Notes under the pieces: model-generated | What the model was told of the DNA's origin: nothing | Databases searched by the model: none | Seen by the model: the letters and a program-made list of their open reading frames with translations, nothing else | Part shown: in pieces, positions 60,854 through 64,000 of the stretch | How positions within the stretch are numbered: the stretch's first letter is position 1 | Layout of the letters: each line of letters opens with the position of its first letter | Translations under genes and position numbers: made by a program | From: JANRLL01 sp033762715 | GTDB lineage: Bacteria; Pseudomonadota; Alphaproteobacteria; Rickettsiales; SXRF01 | NCBI GenBank assembly: GCA_033762715.1 | Contig: JANRLL010000004.1 | Coordinates: forward strand, 62,001 to 126,000 | Reading direction: 5' to 3' | Length of the DNA: 64,000 bases

Positions 60854-61222
60854 ATGCATATTTACACGCAAGGCGATAGCGCCAGTGGGATGACCACGAC
60901 TATTTCCATTCTCTCCGGCGAAACCGTGGCACTCGCCATGACGCTTTCATCCGGCGGTAGCCCAATCGATTTGACCGGCTATAGCCTCAAAAGCCAAATC
61001 AATTTCCCAACCCCGCTGACGCTTAATACCACCAATAGCGGCATCACTATTACCAATGCTGCCAATGGCGTCATTAGTCTCAATATCAGCAGCGCACAGA
61101 GTTCAGTTGTCGAGCAGGGCGCTTATGATTTTGATCTGTGGATGACCAGCCCAACCGATGTTGAAACACCACTTCTGACTGGAAAATTCCTCATCACCCC
61201 GAATATCGTAGCGGTACCATAA
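60854..61222 (+). CDS. Small beta-rich tail protein, BppU-like, 122 aa
   Basis: The protein begins MHIYTQGDSASGMTTTISIL and contains SPIDLTGYSLKSQINFP, like the N-terminal domain of phage baseplate upper proteins or fibre connectors. ATG 60854 follows AGAAAGGA. Situated between DUF2793 and the long fibre gene, it may anchor the fibre. Assignment is by pattern only. Confidence 0.6.
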   Translation: MHIYTQGDSASGMTTTISILSGETVALAMTLSSGGSPIDLTGYSLKSQINFPTPLTLNTTNSGITITNAANGVISLNISSAQSSVVEQGAYDFDLWMTSPTDVETPLLTGKFLITPNIVAVP

Positions 61223-61223
61223 G

Positions 61224-64000
61224 ATGAGCATGCAGGTTACCATAAATCCAGGCGGCACCAGCATTGCTGCAATCACTCAGCCGATCCTGGTACAGTTGCA
61301 ACCGACCTATGTGGAGGTGGCAGCACTTGGCCAAGCCATTGCCTTACAACTAGAGCCCACATCGATAGATGTGCAGCTAGCGGTCAATACGATGCAGGTC
61401 GATATTGAGCCGCTGGTGGTAGAGGTGGCGCTCAATAATACCGCAAGTCCAGGCGGTAGCGGGAGTGTGACGCTAACGGGTGATGCCAGCGGCAGCGGCA
61501 CGGGCAGCATTGCTGTAACCCTGGCCAATAGCGGGGTGTCAGCTGGAAGCTATGGCAGTGCCACGCAAGTGCCGGTCGTAACGTTTGATAGCAAGGGCAG
61601 GGCAACTGGCGCAAGCAATACGTCTATTGCCATTGCATCTTCGGCAGTGACGGATTTTGCAACCGCAGCCGATGCACGCATTACTGCACAAAAAGGTGCG
61701 GCAAGCGGACTGGCTACCCTAGACGGCTCATCCAAAATTCCAACCTCACAATTGCCCGCCATTGCTTTGACTGATGTATTTGTGGTTGCGAGCCAAGTTG
61801 CACAATTAGCGCTGACGGCAGAAGAAGGCGATGTCGCGGTGCGCACGGATTTGAATAAAAGCTATGTGCATAATGGCGGCACTGCAGGCACCATGGCCGA
61901 CTGGCAGGAATTGCTGACACCGAGCGATGCGGTATTGTCGGTGAATGGGCAAACTGGCACGGTATCGCTTACTACCAGTAATATTAGTGAAGGCTCTAAT
62001 CTTTATTTTACTCAGGCTCGTGTATCAGCCAATACCGATGTGGCGGCCAATACAGCAGCGCGGCATAATGCGGTAACGATCGGCACGGCTAACGGCCTAT
62101 CTCTTTCCACCCAACAAATTTCACTTGCCGCCGCAAATACCTCTACTACTGGTGCTTTAACTTCGACCGATTGGAACACGTTTAATAACAAGCAGAGCGC
62201 GCTGACGCTGGGCAACCTGTCTGGTACCACCAACCAAATTAATGCCAGTGCCACGCGGCAGGTGGTAGGGGGCAGCTTAACTCTATCACTCCCGCAAGAT
62301 ATACATACCGGCGCATCACCTACCTTTGCCAATGCCACACTCAGCACCAGCATGCTTTTTAGCGGTGCCGGTTCGCATTACATCAAACATAATAGCGGCT
62401 CGGCCTCGACCGATAAAATTATTTTACGCAATAGCGGCAACACCGATCAATTCACCTTCGGCATGGACGGGCTTTATACGCTGCGCACGGCTACCAGCTG
62501 GTGGGATAATGACGCCACTTTATTTGAGTACGGAAACGATACTGGTGTTGCTATTGATGGCACACCCATAGGCCTCTATTGGTCGAATGGCGATATTGGC
62601 AATAATCAATTTGAATTGCGCACTCGCGGCGGCACGTACCAGAATTTACAAGTCGGTTACATGAACGCTATTTATTATAGCGGCAGCGGCGGCGGACTTA
62701 CGTCATTAAATGCGAGTAACGTCTCCACCGGCACCCTTGCGGTTGCGCGAGGTGGTACAGGTTTGGGTTCGCTTACGGCTAACTATATTCCCTACGGCAA
62801 TGGCACCAGCGCCTTTCAAAGCAGCGCCAATTTTACCTATAACGGCACGACGCTGAATGTGTTGAGTTCTGGTGGTATTGGCATTGGCACCAGCTCAACG
62901 CAAGGTGTCATCAGCATGGATAGCACCACTGCTAACCGGCTTGAATTCGGAACCGCTGGCACGGCTGCACCTGGCAGTTCGTCAGTCGGTATGAAGCTCA
63001 AGCTGTATGGCCCTGATGGTGCGATGAATAGCACCGATTATGCTGTCGGTATTGCCGGTGGCTCGATGTGGTTTAACTCGGGTGCTGAATTTGATTTCTG
63101 GGTGAATGCATCGACGCGCGCCTTTGGCTGGGATACGGGTGCGAATTGTTTTTATATCGGCGACCCATCGCCACCGACCTATGCGAGGTTGCATGTGGAA
63201 TCCACAAGCAATCCTATCATGGTGCTGGAAGATAGCGGAGATGGGGTAGGGTATCTTTACCAAAATGCTACCGTCACCGGCTTCGGCGCCGAGACGTCCT
63301 TCGACTGGAAAACAGGCATTAGTTTTGCCACCGGCCCTGTTAGCTCCGGCACCTCACGCCTGAGCTTAAGCGGTAGCTTGATGCAGGCGAAAGTGCCTTT
63401 CCAGACCATCGATGATGTCACCTTTACCTTAGGTGATGTGAATAAAGAATGGTTAATCGATTATGATAGCACCTCTGCCAGCGACACCCCGATTACCTGG
63501 CAAATGGATGTGACCGGCGCGAATTTCGGTTTTACTTTCACCGGGCATGATTGGAATATCAATAACTCTTGGAATGCAGGTAATATATACGGCGTTGACC
63601 TGGATATCGTATCGACCGGCACAGCTTCACCACCCCAATTAATAGGCTATACAGTTGATTTCTCCGCTGGGGCATCGAATACCAATTTTAATAAATGCTT
63701 TGCCGGTTCGGTAAGTGGCACCAACATTACTTACGGTGCGGCGATTTATGGTAGCGCTAATAATGCTGCCAATACCAATACATTTCTATCAGGGAAATAT
63801 GCGGGGTATTTTGATGGCCGCGTATTATCGGTAGCGCCGAGCGATTTCAATCTAGTGTTGGCTGATAACATCAGCAATTCAACACTCAAACAATCGGCAG
63901 TTGTAGCCCAGCATTATACCAATTCCGAAGAGCCGATGGGTATACTCTATACTTACAACAACAACTTGCTTAACTTGCTGCGTTATGGCGGTGGAAATAG
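61224..64000 (+). CDS. Tail fibre / receptor-binding protein, C-terminus beyond the window
   Basis: Frame open from ATG 61224 (1 bp after the previous stop) to the window edge, at least 925 codons. ATG 61230 is also possible. It holds low-complexity Ser/Thr/Gly-rich repeats such as VTLANSGVSAGSYGSATQVP and VTFDSKGRATGASNT, ASGLATLDGSSKIPTSQLP, then VSVNGQTGTVSLTTSNIS and TGTLAVARGGTGLGSLTANY. These are typical of long phage tail fibres. The region after about residue 400 is less repetitive and may contain the receptor-binding part. No stop or chaperone domain is visible within the window. Confidence 0.85.
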   Translation, partial: MSMQVTINPGGTSIAAITQPILVQLQPTYVEVAALGQAIALQLEPTSIDVQLAVNTMQVDIEPLVVEVALNNTASPGGSGSVTLTGDASGSGTGSIAVTLANSGVSAGSYGSATQVPVVTFDSKGRATGASNTSIAIASSAVTDFATAADARITAQKGAASGLATLDGSSKIPTSQLPAIALTDVFVVASQVAQLALTAEEGDVAVRTDLNKSYVHNGGTAGTMADWQELLTPSDAVLSVNGQTGTVSLTTSNISEGSNLYFTQARVSANTDVAANTAARHNAVTIGTANGLSLSTQQISLAAANTSTTGALTSTDWNTFNNKQSALTLGNLSGTTNQINASATRQVVGGSLTLSLPQDIHTGASPTFANATLSTSMLFSGAGSHYIKHNSGSASTDKIILRNSGNTDQFTFGMDGLYTLRTATSWWDNDATLFEYGNDTGVAIDGTPIGLYWSNGDIGNNQFELRTRGGTYQNLQVGYMNAIYYSGSGGGLTSLNASNVSTGTLAVARGGTGLGSLTANYIPYGNGTSAFQSSANFTYNGTTLNVLSSGGIGIGTSSTQGVISMDSTTANRLEFGTAGTAAPGSSSVGMKLKLYGPDGAMNSTDYAVGIAGGSMWFNSGAEFDFWVNASTRAFGWDTGANCFYIGDPSPPTYARLHVESTSNPIMVLEDSGDGVGYLYQNATVTGFGAETSFDWKTGISFATGPVSSGTSRLSLSGSLMQAKVPFQTIDDVTFTLGDVNKEWLIDYDSTSASDTPITWQMDVTGANFGFTFTGHDWNINNSWNAGNIYGVDLDIVSTGTASPPQLIGYTVDFSAGASNTNFNKCFAGSVSGTNITYGAAIYGSANNAANTNTFLSGKYAGYFDGRVLSVAPSDFNLVLADNISNSTLKQSAVVAQHYTNSEEPMGILYTYNNNLLNLLRYGGGN

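Noticed and set aside
1..64000. tRNA or rRNA genes, integrase or att sites
   Set aside because: I looked for T-loop-like motifs, cloverleaf ends and tyrosine or serine recombinase motifs and found none that I could support.

Overview
The window looks like part of an alphaproteobacterial chromosome of moderate GC content (judged by eye). The evidence is a head-tail gene set in the order of Rhodobacter-type gene transfer agents (GTAs) and related HK97-type siphophages: TerL, HK97 portal, prohead protease, capsid, gp6-like connector, head-tail adaptor, DUF3168, DUF2460, DUF2163, NlpC/P60, then a large GTA TIM-barrel tail protein. DUF1289, DUF2335, DUF2793 and Flp pilin genes fit the same class. 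I cannot name the species. The many effector-like families suggest a predatory or host-associated lineage (Micavibrio-like or Rickettsiales/Holosporales-like), but that is inference. No tRNA, rRNA, CRISPR array, integrase or att site was seen.

Left part (1-18 kb). A truncated sterol desaturase/fatty acid hydroxylase is divergent from the first of nine paralogues of an unrecognised protein family of about 440-480 residues, named here the CPF family after its N-terminal Cys-Pro-Phe. Three lie in tandem on the plus strand (831-4822) and six on the minus strand (9406-17935), all with overlapping stop/start codons. Between the two arrays are an ankyrin-repeat protein, DUF1289, a GT-C-like multi-pass membrane protein and five tandem Flp pilin genes, four of them only 54-55 codons long.

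Middle (18.2-19.5 kb). Three cassettes are repeated on the minus strand. Each has a -10-like box, a structured 5' leader of about 90-100 nt, a different small protein gene (51, 72 and 62 aa) and a hairpin terminator block. The leaders show paired-base changes that keep hairpins intact and place the Shine-Dalgarno in a hairpin loop. I consider this the strongest candidate for an undescribed system.

Right part (19.5-64 kb) is a prophage or GTA-like element. Early-type genes (DUF1376, a helicase-loader-like protein and others) run on the minus strand and the late structural genes on the plus strand. Nearly every junction of the structural cluster carries extra genes: an EreA/ChaN/Tiki-like protein before terL; a transglutaminase-like/EF-hand protein and three kinase-like paralogues between terL and portal; YceI between portal and protease; a SUEL-lectin-like protein and four large proteins where the tape measure should be. 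I could not identify a major tail protein or a normal tape measure.

A dispersed family of intergenic palindromic elements (about 15 copies from 18 to 55 kb) ties the right part together. Hairpin stems differ between copies but remain paired. One copy lies inside a reading frame, one provides a ribosome-binding site, and several have the layout of terminators.
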